DNA of 64,000 nucleotides, taken from positions 78,589,868 to 78,653,867 of the forward strand of contig QVOM02000042.1 in NCBI GenBank assembly GCA_003586115.2, in the 5' to 3' direction. The notes beneath the pieces were generated by a model. The model saw only the letters and a program-made list of their open reading frames with translations, ran no database searches and had not been told where the DNA came from. Below, one piece after another: positions 20,996 to 32,010 of this stretch. Source of the stretch: Salvator merianae (Eukaryota; Chordata; Lepidosauria; Squamata; Teiidae). Position numbers and translations under genes: made by a program. Numbering within the stretch: position 1 is the first letter of the stretch; each line of letters begins with the position of its first letter.

Positions 20996-21789
20996 CTAGA
21001 AAATGGTGTTCCCTAACATTTATTTTGTGATATTTGAAAAGAGTAGTCACAAATTTTGCTCTGTCTCCTTTTAAAAGCACATTGTTCAACAGAAAGCAGT
21101 GTGTTTGCCCCACAAATCAGACAGTAAGTGATTAAAACTTTTTTTAAAAAAACGCCATTAAATTTAAAATATTGCATGAATACAGTGTCAGAAAATTGCA
21201 GTTCTCATATGTTTAATTTAAACAGCATGTAGTTTAATTTCATTTGTAAGCTGCCTTGAGGATCTTCCTGAGACAAGAGGTGAGTTACAGATAAAACAAA
21301 ATATCCACAGTGTAAATCCCTGCTTTGCTCTTAAGGCCTTCTGTACATGTACGAAAGATTTTAAAGAGATTGGAAGACAGGCTTTTTGTCAGTACAGCAT
21401 TTACATTTCAGGAAGTTTGAGAAAGATTTGACAGGTAGTTCATTCCGTTATACCATATAGCTGAAGCTGAAATCTGGCCAAGATCTGAATATTAAAATTA
21501 CATTGTAACACAGGTAGATTTGATAACTTGTATTAGTTTAATGGTAAGATGAGTAAGTATGGTTTAAGGAACTGATATTTTTCTTTTTAAACAAATGTGT
21601 CATATATATCTATCAGATTCTCGGGATAGGACTCCCCAAGTTGAGAAACCAAGTGTGGTGTTCTAGGGCAGGGCAGGGCAGGGCAGGCCACCTCGTCCCA
21701 GAACAAGCAACTCATCCCAAACTGGGTTGGTTTGAGGGTGGAGCAGAACAGGGCCACCTGCATTCAGTTGGCTCGTTCTGTCCCAGCTC

Positions 21790-22213
21790 TTGCTGCTGCC
21801 TTCAGAGATCTCTCAGAGGCAGCAACAAGATTCTGAAGATCAAGAACAAAAATTCCTGAACTTTGGAATTTCTGGCCTGGCCAGTTTTGTGTCAAACCCA
21901 CATACAGAGGTGCTTCCTGGAGTGCCACCAAAAAGAGTCCCTCTTAGAATACCAGACCACGGGGGTGTGCCAGCTGCATTCCTCTGTGGTCCAGTATTAC
22001 CAGTGCTGGGCCAGCTGTAGACCTCTTTAAAGAGGTGTACAACTATACCAGGCTAGGGCACCATTTTCTGTCTCCTAGCTTAGTCCACACTTCATCCAAT
22101 ATGGATGAAGCACCAGAGGATGGCAGAGCTTGGCCTAGTCTGCATGAGTGTCCAGACTGCTGCCGCTTATTCCAGAATTTGTTCTGAACAAGGGGCTATA
22201 CAGAAAGGGCCTT
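21790..22213 (-). mobile_element. Non-autonomous transposon ending ...tatacagaaagggcc
   Basis: The right end reverse-complements to ggccctttctgtatagccc. Inside are gtgccaccaaaaagagtccc and gaccacggggg blocks parallel to 19.9-20.1 kb, and gtccacacttcatccaatat, parallel to 6.06 kb. No coding sequence. Confidence 0.5.
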
Positions 22214-22379
22214 GTATGGTTGCACTTGTTCCAAATAAATAGCTTGGGAGTATAGATGGGATCATAACTGACACTGGTGATTCAAGTGACTTCTGGCTAG
22301 AAGTACCTACTATCAATTTCAGTTGTGCCTCTACCTGGACAGAGACAAGCTAATTCTTTACCCTGTGTGAATGGGTATC

Positions 22380-22545
22380 TGTCTCTTTACCCACCCTATT
22401 TTCATTATTGTTTTAATATTCCGTTGGTTTTAATTGGTTTTAACCTTCTTTTTAGGTCATACTGAATTTTTTAAAATAGCATAGTATAGGAATGTTTTAA
22501 AAAAGTAAGTAAATTAATAAATAAAACTATTTTTAAAAAATACAC
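22380..22545 (+). mobile_element. L2-like LINE tail
   Basis: The sequence gttttaatattccgttggtt, ttaattggttttaacctt and a tail of taagtaaattaataaataaa is L2-type 3' UTR. No coding part is attached. Confidence 0.5.
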
Positions 22546-23274
22546 TATAATGATTTGAGTGTGGAAGACTCTGATATAAGGTTCTCTCAATTTTAGCTCT
22601 CTAGACTCCGGGACTGGAGGGAAGAATGATCAATCACACGCTAGTTAGGGGAATGATTAATGGTTGTGTCCTAATCAATACTTATTTCCAGATTATGAAT
22701 GGGCATTTGTGGTGCAACTGGATGATGGAGCAATTTTTCTAAATAGAAAGAATTTTATGAAGGATATATAGTTGCGATCTGATCTTCTGCCAATGGGCAG
22801 CAGAAACTTCCAGTTTCTCCACTGTCAGGGGCCCTTCATCTCAAGGAATGCCAAAACTTGCCTTTCCTCTGCACAATTTTAAAAACATGTCTCATATTTT
22901 TAAGGTGATGGGATAAAGGTTGCCCAACGGGGGAGCCTAAGGCAACCCAACAAATCTTCCAGACAACCATTTAGCATGGCAGTCTGTTGGGTCTATAGGA
23001 GACAAATTGCATTGTCTGAGCCCTAAAAAAGTTTTGAGGCTCAAAGCAGTCTTTAGGAAACTCATCCCCCCCCCATCTTCGCCTCCGATATTTTCCCTGA
23101 CTTCCTGCATGCCGCAAGGAATAGAGGCATGAAGATGAAAGATACCCTGTGGCACATTGAATAGTATGTCTTCTATGTGGTAATTAATGCTCATTTGACC
23201 AACCAACAACAACAAAAAAAAAATAAGTGTTTTATGGCATCATGCTATTAAGCAGCTTTATAGGATCTCACCCA

Positions 23275-23348
23275 GCAAGGGGATCTAGTAGCACCTTTAG
23301 AGACTAACAAAGAGAAAAAAGTTGACAACAGGAGCTTTTGAAGATTAA
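23275..23348. mobile_element. SINE-like repeat fragment, left part (resumes at 23776)
   Basis: The phrase ggatctagtagcacctttag, agactaacaaagagaaaaaa and agcttttgaagattaa belongs to a common reptile interspersed repeat. Its continuation, gcctacttcatcagatgtat, appears at 23776 after an inserted MITE. Confidence 0.5.
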
Positions 23349-23772
23349 GGCTGGCTCCAGACGCTGGCCAAATATAGCACCAACAGATGATTTTTCCAGA
23401 GAAAAACCCCTCTGCCTGTTGGCTAGACAGCACAGAGGACCATGCTGTCAGTGCACTTTTAGGTAAGCACACTTCTAGGTATTTTGCTGATGTGAAAAAC
23501 ACAGAAGTGTGCAATCATGACCACCACGGCCATCTTTTTTGACCAATGTGCATGCACGGTAGCCAGAACAATGATATCAGCTCCATCTACAAGGTAAGTG
23601 ATAGTGCTATTTCAAGAAAATCTGCCATGAGAGCCGGGTTTTCCCAAAATAGAATATCATGTGTTTTAGGGGTTATATAGTGTAGTTATGGTAGGCCTAC
23701 CACAGACATGTATGGCGATCCCACCATAGTGGTGCCAAAATGGTGCTATATTCCCCCTGTCTGGATGGGGCC
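23349..23772. mobile_element. Harbinger-type MITE inserted in a SINE-like repeat
   Basis: The left end is ggctggctccagacgctggc; the right end reverse-complements to ggccccatccagac. The flanks are taa (23346-23348) and taa (23773-23775), the TWA-type 3-bp duplication expected for PIF/Harbinger. A second mirrored block sits just inside (aatatagcacc against ggtgctatatt). No coding sequence. Confidence 0.65.
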
Positions 23773-23799
23773 TAAGCCTACTTCATCAGATGTATCTAT

Positions 23800-23930
23800 A
23801 GCTGCATCCAGATGCCGCTTACTTATTCCACTGTATTCAGATATTCCAGAATAAAGCGTGGATCTGGAATATCCATGCTTTATTCCAGAATACCCAAATA
23901 TAGCAGAATAAATAATATCTGGATACAGCC
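23800..23930. mobile_element. Foldback MITE ('tattccagaat' family), copy 2
   Basis: The ends agctgcatccagatg and atctggatacagcc are inverted repeats, with nested palindromes of agatattccagaat and gatctggaatatcc type inside. The flanks are tat on the left and tag on the right, a likely degenerate 3-bp duplication. Confidence 0.6.
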
Positions 23931-23939
23931 TAGGATCTC

Positions 23940-25600
23940 ATCTAGATGGCCATAACTGTTAGGCATGCAGCTAATTCTGAATCAAATCTATGAAGGAGAA
24001 GATAAGGGCTAGTCTTCACTGAAAATTTGTCACATTTGCTTCTAAAGGGACACCAGTGAAAGTAATAAGCCATTAAATGCACCAGCATACTTTTGTGTTA
24101 AGAAGAGCTGGATTTTATGTTCCATATTATTTGTTTAAAATAAAGTTTACTCTGAGGAAGAGAGGTTTTAAAAAAGCAGCAAGATTCACTTCAGTTGCGT
24201 TGGGGATTGTAAGCAGTTTCTCCTGGTATGGGTGCCAATTTTTTTAAGAGGAAGAGATCTCCCTTGTAATTATAACTCTGCATGTTTCTTCTCTCATGAG
24301 CTTTTCCAAATTGAAATCAAATACAATGTTAAAATCAGCCTCACAAAATGCTCACATAGTTATTTCCACTCCAGTGCCTTTCCTTCCCACTTATATGGCA
24401 GCTGCAGCAGAGGACAGTCTTTCTGGAAGCTTCTGTGTGAAGCCTTCCTCCCTAGAGGCTAGCATGTTGCCATGGTAGTGGTCCAGTACTAGAGATTATG
24501 GGAAATGAAGAAGGGTGCTAAGTCTGTACTGAGGACATAAGGTAATCTTTGGGTTCCTTGCATCTAGAATGCCACTTCTCTGCCTCAGACATGACAAAAT
24601 GGAGGGAAAAGGTGTGAACTATTTTCCAGTGATACATACCTTAGATTGTAAAAGCTACATATGGATAAACCCAGGAATACGAATAAACCCTTTCAGAGCT
24701 GTATTTATTATCATAAGGACTAAGGATTTTATCCCCACCATCACCACACACAGCTTTTAAAAGGCAGCTGAGATTTTTCTCAAATCATTGCATTTGCAGT
24801 GAATTCTGCAGTTCTGAGGGGGGTCAGTTGTATGAAACACAGCTCTAATCCTAGCCAAGTGAGGCAGGACAGCATACACAATCATACTGAGAAATATGTA
24901 CATGCCACTTTAGAAGAAATTAAAGAATTAGTGAACAAGTTTGTCGCCTACTTTATGACAGCTACGATTGTTCAATGCCTGTTCATCTCCTGATCCCCTA
25001 CCAGTGCTGCTTAAGCTAGGGGATTAATAAATGTAATAAGAATTTCCTTGTTACCTGTTTCCATCCACCTCCTCTTCTTCAGTGTCACTTGTCTCCTTCC
25101 TGTCTTGCCCTTTCTGTAGAGTTTTCACTCCCTCACTGTGTATCTTTGTGCCACTGTCAGACCCTTTGTGCCTATCTTGTTCATTCTTTCTCTTTCAGCT
25201 CCATTCCGCTTGTCTGGCTCAACCCCTCCTTTCCTTCACTCTCATGGGTGGGTTTGTCTCCTTGTTTGTGTGGTCTGCCCTCTGCATTCCAGTCCTTTTT
25301 CTCCTCAGGAACTGACATGTTCCCCACAGAAAAGAGGATTTATCACATGGATTATACTTTTCATTGTGGCTTTTGTTCATAAAATAAAATCCCTCATTCT
25401 TCACCCCCCTCATTTTTTTCTTTGTATGCACAAACTTTACAGTATATATATCTGAGGGCATTTCTGGCATGTGCATAATTCTGTACATGTTTTTGTTTTC
25501 ATTATTCATTTTAAATTTCTACGTGACTCTCAGGGTTGCCTCTGCTGGCTCCAAGGTAAACTTTGCTCCATTGCTCTTCTGAAAAAGAGGATGAGATCCA
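23940..25600. other. Intergenic stretch with no gene recognised
   Basis: Several plus-strand frames of 60-105 aa (24.2-25.5 kb) are rich in Cys, Phe and Ser. They have no domain, no splice context and no upstream promoter signal. The pyrimidine-rich block at 25.06-25.32 kb explains the cluster of overlapping open frames. Confidence 0.4.
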
Positions 25601-25612
25601 TGGGCTTGGCAA

Positions 25613-25640
25613 CATTTATTTATTTATTTATTTATTTCTC
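25613..25640. repeat. (TTTA)n microsatellite
   Basis: About six tandem ttta/ttat units. The surrounding 25.6-27.0 kb contains no recognised gene or clear transposon. Confidence 0.85.
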
Positions 25641-27049
25641 ATTCTCAGAGGCACACACACAAAACTCTTGTAAACATGAAGCATTGCCTTTCTCATATTG
25701 TGGATCACTGACTGAATCCTCCATGGCTAAATATTCTTCTCACTCAGCACTGTATGTAAGCTTGCATTTGTTGTGCAACAGATAATCCTTCATTGGCTTT
25801 TAAAGTACAGGAGCAGCCAACATTTTCGCTTCCCCACCAGAGATATGAAGACTTGGCAGGGGGATGGGGGGAAATGGGAGGTGTTCCCCTTGTCAGAATG
25901 TCTAGGGATTATGTTCAAAAATGAGGGAAAGAAGAAAAACAGAACTGGAAACAAAGAATATAAAACATTTTAGGAATGTGAATAAAATGTTAAGATGAAT
26001 TGTTTGTATCTAAAACTATGTACAGTATAAGATCAGTACAAATCCTGCATACTGAGTGCAAATGCATTGCAGCAGCATTTAAAACTAAATTGAACTACCA
26101 AGCAATCTTAACCCTCCAGAACTGCCTGAAGGTATTGAAGAATGTGACAGCCCCCAACTCAGTTACAACTCTCGCATGGGAAAAGGGCATTTCAAGGAAA
26201 TGGAGCTGAAAAGTCTGGGAATTCACACCATAAATTCCCTGTTCAGGCAGGGGCTGCTATGTGATGTCCCCTCAAAGATTTCATTTTCGAAATTATGGGG
26301 TGGGTGGGAATTATGGCAAAGATAATGGCACTGGTTGAACAGGACCTATATATGATTCCATATGTCAGACAGGCATATAAAATGTAGAATTTCAGTACAT
26401 TTGTAATTACAGTCTGGGTCTACTAACACAGAAACAGGATAATTTTTATGAGCACACCAAGTTATACAAATTTTTCCCATCCTCAGTTTTTCTTTCCTGA
26501 GTGGGAAGGAAAACCCAAAAATCTGTTTTCCCCATGGCTTCAAAATTTCTAGAAACTTTTCCATCTCAAATTACACTAAAATCTGCTCTAGCAGAACATC
26601 TGGATTCCTGCACCATTTCATTTATCACCCAATGCAGCTGTGAGTCCAACTCGTTCAGTACTCCTTATTGTCCAGCTAACCAACTGAGGCTAGACAAGGG
26701 CAGAAGGAATTCAGCCTTTGCTTCCACAACATATATATAAAGTTTCTCCTACTCTTTCTTATAATTTATAAAACCAGCAGTAGAGATTATTGAAATCTGA
26801 AAAACTCTAATGCATCCTCGTTCCGAAATAAGTAAATACAATAAAATTCAAGACGTCTGAATATATTTTCTTTTTAAACGGAATTGGAAATTGAACTTTC
26901 CCAAGGGGTAGCTATCTAACTTGTGAAACGTTTTGATAAAGGGGATCATCTATACCCTGTTATTCTGTGGGTCTGTTTTGTCCGGGGGTGGGTGGGCTGG
27001 GTGGGTTGCTGGAGCTGATCGTAGTCTTGTTTACATTCCCGTCTGAACA

Positions 27050-27780
27050 TTTTCAACCTGAAGTTTTTCCACGCTTACAATGATGGCACCAAAGTCTTCG
27101 CATACAGCAAAATCTAGTGGTAGAATAAATTAAGTTATTTTCAGCAATGCCTTGAAATAAAATCCGAGGGAGAGAGTGAGCCCGCCCCCACCTCCTACGC
27201 CGATAGCATAGGGATTTGAGATAACAGGACTGGCTGCTGGTGCTGTGTGTATGTGTACATCTGTGGCTAGGAACTTTGCCCAAACTTCATTCAAAGCAGT
27301 AGGTCTTTCAGCTTTTGCTTTCATTCAGAGAAGAAGGAGGGAGACAGGGGGACCAGAGGCCATTCCATTCCCGCGGAAGGGGAGAAATGCTGCTTCACTC
27401 GTTTGAGTCAGCCAGCAACACTTCATTTTTCTCCCCTTAGCGCCGTGGTAGAGCCCACGGCTGCTCCTCTGTATGGGTCAGCTGCTCTTCTTTGTAGTAA
27501 AAAATGGAGCAGAAAAGGAGAATGAGACGTGAAGAAATTTACTACACGTAGTGAACCAAGACACTGATCCTGAGAAAAGCTGAATGCCTACAACTCTATT
27601 TTAATTACAAAGAAGTCTTCCAATTCCTTTGTTTGTGCAGCTGTCAGGATCAGACCCTCTTTAGTATGTGTGTCGGGCTATCCCACCGGGAGGGAGGCGT
27701 GTAGAGGAGAGGGGGAGTTTATAGGGGATGAAAGCGGCGCAGAGTCCCACTGAGGGTGATTTTAGATCTATGGTCGTGTT
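27050..27780. promoter_or_regulatory. Moderately CpG-bearing, non-repetitive block; possible regulatory region
   Basis: Unlike its AT-rich surroundings, this block has CpG clusters (gcccgccccc, cctacgccgatagc, ccgcgg, agcgccgtgg, gcggcgcagag) and looks unique. A TATA-like gtttatagggg lies at about 27.72 kb. A minus-strand 64-codon frame (27324-27130) starting MKAKAERPTALNEVW has fairly protein-like composition, but I cannot match it to any family. It could be a promoter, an enhancer or part of an unrecognised exon. Confidence 0.25.
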
Positions 27781-28140
27781 GGGGAAACCTTAGAGACTGT
27801 GATGCGTTCATATTACATTAGCTAACTTGTGATTTTGAAAATGCCAATGCAGTGGGTGACACCTAAGGTATAGTTCTATATGCTGGACCAGGAGTTGCCA
27901 CGCTGGTAACTGACTGTGCAAGGATGCTGTGGAGGGCTGTCCCCGACACCTATAAAGGTTCTGATTTTCTCCACTCACAGCCTCATTTGCCAAAAAATGG
28001 CAAGGGTTAGTACTTTTCCCCTTTGAAATATTCACATGTCTGAAAGAAGGAAGTTGGAAGATTTTTCTGTGCTCTTTAAATAGCAGACATTTGAATCTTC
28101 CTCCACCTCCATTCTACTATTAACCTGTTAAAACTGAGAG

Positions 28141-28844
28141 TGTGATCAGACGGGCTAATTCGGGCGAATTCCGGTCGCTCAGAGGGCGGGCATTCCAAAC
28201 GGATCGTCTTCACGTCGCCCCGAGGCCCCGTGGCAGCGACTTTGGGTGTGATCAGACGGGCTAATTCGGGCGACTTCCAGTCGCTCAGAGGGTGGGCATT
28301 CCAAACTGGCGAGCTAATTCGGGCGACTTCCGGTCGACTTCCGGTCGCTCAGAGGGCAGGCATGCCAAACTGGAAGCTCGTAACTTCATCTTCACGTCGC
28401 CCCGAGGTCCCGTCGCAGCGACTTTTCCTACAGTTGCTTCTCAGTAGCTCTCGGAGCGACGCTTTTTCAGAACGCTCGTAGCCGGCAGAAAAGGGTGTGA
28501 TCAGACGGGCTAATTTCGGGCGAATTCCGGTCGCTCAGAGGGCGGGCATTCCAAATGGATCGTCTTCACGGCGCCCCGAGGCCCCGTGGCAGCGACTTTT
28601 CTGCCGGCTACGAGCGTTCTGAAAAAGCGTCGCTCCGAGAGCTACTGAGAAGCAACTGTAGGAAAAGTCGCTGCGACGGGACCTCGGGGCGACGTGAAGA
28701 TGAAGTTACGAGCTTCCAGTTTGGCATGCCTGCCCTCTGAGCGACCGGAAGTCGACCGGAAGTCGCCCGAATTAGCTCGCCAGTTTGGAATGCCCACCCT
28801 CTGAGCGACTGGAAGTCGCCCGAATTAGCCCGTCTGATCACACC
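28141..28844. mobile_element. GC-rich compound inverted-repeat element with 250-bp perfect arms
   Basis: Arms 28244-28493 and 28596-28845 appear to be perfect reverse complements, separated by 102 bases (28494-28595). That spacer repeats the block at 28141-28240. All units begin gtgtgatcagacgggctaat, so the layout is short unit, long unit, short unit, inverted long unit. The repeat ctgagag flanks the whole (28134-28140 and 28845-28851), indicating one insertion event; 7-8 bp would suit hAT-like transposition. GC and CpG are far above the surroundings. The 83-aa + and 129-aa - frames share sequence only because of the palindrome. Confidence 0.8.
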
Positions 28845-29523
28845 CTGAGAGTCCATTTTAATCATCCTGGATTCAGCTTTCTTGAAACTACAACGGAAGG
28901 GCAAAAGATCTTTGGGAATGCTTCTGACGTCTGTCTGTAGGGTGGGACTGATGGATATATACAATAAAAAGTGCCAGAGTAAGTGGTTCTGTGACATGCC
29001 CTCAAAATCCTAAATATGCCCATGGACTCAGGCAGCATCCGGGCAGGGGCTATTTTTCATAATTATTGTGGAATTGTCATTGAATTCCCTGACATGATTA
29101 AGAGGAGTTTTGAGAGATTATGGGATACAGACAAGGCTGAGGTAAATAGAAGTGGGGAGGAAACCTTCATTCCAAAGTATTCTACTTGTTGTTACAAACA
29201 ACAAATGGGCTAATAAAACAAATGGTAGTTCATTCTCCTAAGTATACATTTGAAAGTGTGGAAATGTACAAGCAAACATGAGTAATGTAGTTTTTCATAA
29301 TTTGTGACTTCCTGATACTATCCAGATGCTCTTGAACTCATATTCCTATCAACACTGGCCTGCATGGTCAGAAAACAGTAGATCATGAAGTTTTAGTTAA
29401 AGCTTCCAGTTAAGGAAAGTTGGTCTGTCTGGGTGTCCACTCTCTATTAGCAGAGGCAGAATTCTGAGAGAGTTTGTGGGTACCATGCACAAAATGGTTG
29501 TAAGGTGTGAAAACCAACACTAT

Positions 29524-29637
29524 AGCTGTGTCCAGACATTGCTTACTTATTCTGCTATATTTGAATATTCTGGAATATTTGGATATTCTGGAATATCCAA
29601 ATATATCAAATTGAATAAGCAACATCTGGATGCAACC
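29524..29637. mobile_element. Foldback MITE ('tattccagaat' family), copy 3
   Basis: The left end is agctgtgtccagacattgct; the right end reverse-complements to ggttgcatccagatgttgct. The core tggatattctggaatatcca is a 20-bp palindrome. It is flanked by tat on both sides (29521-29523 and 29638-29640), consistent with a 3-bp target duplication. Confidence 0.65.
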
Positions 29638-29927
29638 TATATCTATTTGTCTATCTGAGGCTTGAGAGTAAAACGGATGTATACTATGCACATGGAACAG
29701 AAATTAAACAGTCCAGCTAGCCATTTGGTTTTATTGGGCTCGGTCCCTTTGTGGACAACAGGGAAAACCATGGTGGGCACAGGTGTGATTTTCAGAACCC
29801 CATGTCCAGTGATAGTCCATAAATTGGGACCATAGGGCAGTGGTCCCAATCTGCAGGCCACTACACATAATTATATTACACATAGTTATTAAAGTGTAAG
29901 GAATGAGTATCTCAAAGTGTGATGGAA

Positions 29928-29946
29928 AGAGAGAGAGAGAGAGAGA
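29928..29946. repeat. (GA)n short microsatellite
   Basis: Nine to ten tandem ga units in agagagagagagagagag. Confidence 0.8.
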
Positions 29947-30049
29947 TGACGGGCAAGGAAGGGTAAGAAGCAATGAATTTGGCAAATGCAGTCTGTCCAC
30001 AATAAAAAGAGTAGGGAATGAGTGGGAGTGAAATTCATGAGGATGAAAC

Positions 30050-30500
30050 ATAGAATCATAGAGTTGGAATGGACCTCCAGGGTCATCAAATCCAACCCCC
30101 TGCTCAATGCAGGATTCACTAAACCATCCCAGACAGATATCCGTCCAGCCTTTCCTTGAAGATCTCCAGCGAAGGAGAGCCCACCACCTCCTGTGGCAAC
30201 CTGTTCCAGTGACTGATCGCCCTTACGGTCAGAAAGTTTTTCCTAATATCTAGCCTGTATCTACTCCCTTGAAGTTTCATCCCATTGTTTCTAGTCTTTC
30301 CTTCTTGTGTGAGAACAGGGCCAATCCCTCTGCACTGTGACAGCCCTTCAGATACTTGAAAACAGCCATCATGTCTCCTCTCAGTCTTCTCTTCTGCAGG
30401 CTAAACATTCCTACACGCTTTAACTGTTCCTCATAGGATATGGTTTGCAGGCCACTCACTACTTTGGTAGCCCTCCTCTGAACCTGCTCCGGTTTGTCAG
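30050..30500 (-). mobile_element. CR1 LINE 3' end
   Basis: The plus strand starts tagaatcatagagttggaat then ggacctccagggtcatcaaa, the classic reversed CR1 terminus. The minus strand (30459-30277) reads YEEQLKRVGMFSLQKRRLRG, then MMAVFKYLKG, which is the conserved end of CR1 ORF2. The element is 5'-truncated, with the ORF2 frame short. CR1 is common in all sauropsids. Confidence 0.9.
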
Positions 30501-30519
30501 TGGGAACCTGTTGCGGATT

Positions 30520-32000
30520 GTTTTAGCTAATTTCTTTTGAATTTTGTTTTAGTGTCTTTTCCAGAACCTGTGAGGCCAAAGGAGGCCCAACTGTTATGGT
30601 TTGCTCAGAGGTGTAGATGGAGACCTGAGAAAGTCGACACCTTGATTCTGATGGGAATTGCCAGGATAATGGGAACAGAAGGGTGACACTTGGGTAATAG
30701 GTCAGCATGGTGCAGGCAGATGTAGTGTTAGAAAGACAGACTTGTGTTTTCACAACAAAGCATCTTGTACCACTAAAATGTGTGTGTGTGCCGGCCTGGA
30801 ACCTTTATGTAAATATCTTTATATAAAGACAAATAGAGGTTTTTTTCTGAAATAGGTTCATGTGGGTACATTTATGCCTTATGCAGATGCTAAGGAGTTG
30901 TTTAAATTATTGAAATTGTGAGAGTTTTGGCATTGATATCAAGTGATATGAAACAGGAACCCTCAACAGTACATTCCAGAAAAGTCTCCATTTTTCTGCA
31001 TCTATCTTACTACTCATATTATTTCAGAATGTGTTGGAGGCAGACATCTTTCTACCTTCTTGCTTAAGGTGTGAAAATATCTTATCTGCCATACATGTCC
31101 CAGCAAAGACAGACTCCCTCCTGTTCTGTTATGGGTCAACTATACCTTTCACACTTGATTGGGGAATGCTCCACCTTTAGGCTTAGTGAATTGCCAGCCT
31201 CAGTTAGCAAATTTGGGGTCTCAGGCAAGGGTAGCAAAACTGATAGTTATTTCAATTTTTGTATTTCTGCTGCCAGGAAAGGAAAGGCGTGCTTGTGGGG
31301 TTTTCTGCCTCAACTGTCAAAATAACTTGAGTGGCTTTGGGTACTATGCATTATGACTGGCAAAGGAGAGGTTTCCTGTTTGTTGCTCTGCTTCAGGCAC
31401 CAAAATGTCTTGGGCTGCCCTTGCACTTGATAAATTCATATTGTTGAATATCTGGGTTGTCATAGCACCCAGATATTAGACATCTTCAGACATACAATAT
31501 TCCTATAGAGCTGCTGCCAAAACATGGTTGATCCATGGTGGAAATTCATAGAGTAGTTCCTTCCAGTTTCCTCTGCCCCCTTCCCCATAATATGTGAAGT
31601 GTAGCAAAAGACAGTGCCAATCTGTTCACCATACAACAAGCACCTATTCAGGTGGTCCAGTATAATTAACACTGAAAAGAAATACATTGTGATGGAGGTT
31701 GCCAGCACATCTGGTCTTCACTATCACTGAGTAATTGAATTATACACTCACAAGTATCAAGAGATGCTTCTCCTTGCATAGTACCACTTCAGAATGCATT
31801 TGGGAAATTCTGCTTTTCAGTGTTTAAAGGAATGCTGTCCCCCACATAGAAAATGAATGCACTTAAAAGACATCCAGCCTTGAACACTTGTCTTTGTAAG
31901 TAAAGAATTTGCATGGGATCATTCAGTCGTGAGTTCTGCAAGAGAAGTAACATGGTGCAGTCTTGAAAATTCATGCAGGTAGGGTTTTTTGATGGCTTAA
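30520..32000. other. Intergenic stretch, unrecognised
   Basis: No gene or clear transposon. A small perfect hairpin lies at 31447-31457 and 31467-31477 (aatatctgggt and its complement). Frames of 65-117 aa in this span show no domain. Confidence 0.4.
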
Positions 32001-32010
32001 TTTGTCTAAG

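Noticed and set aside
28230..28997. Two related proteins on opposite strands (83 and 129 aa)
   Set aside because: They are the same DNA read from the two arms of the palindrome; no domain and no independent support.
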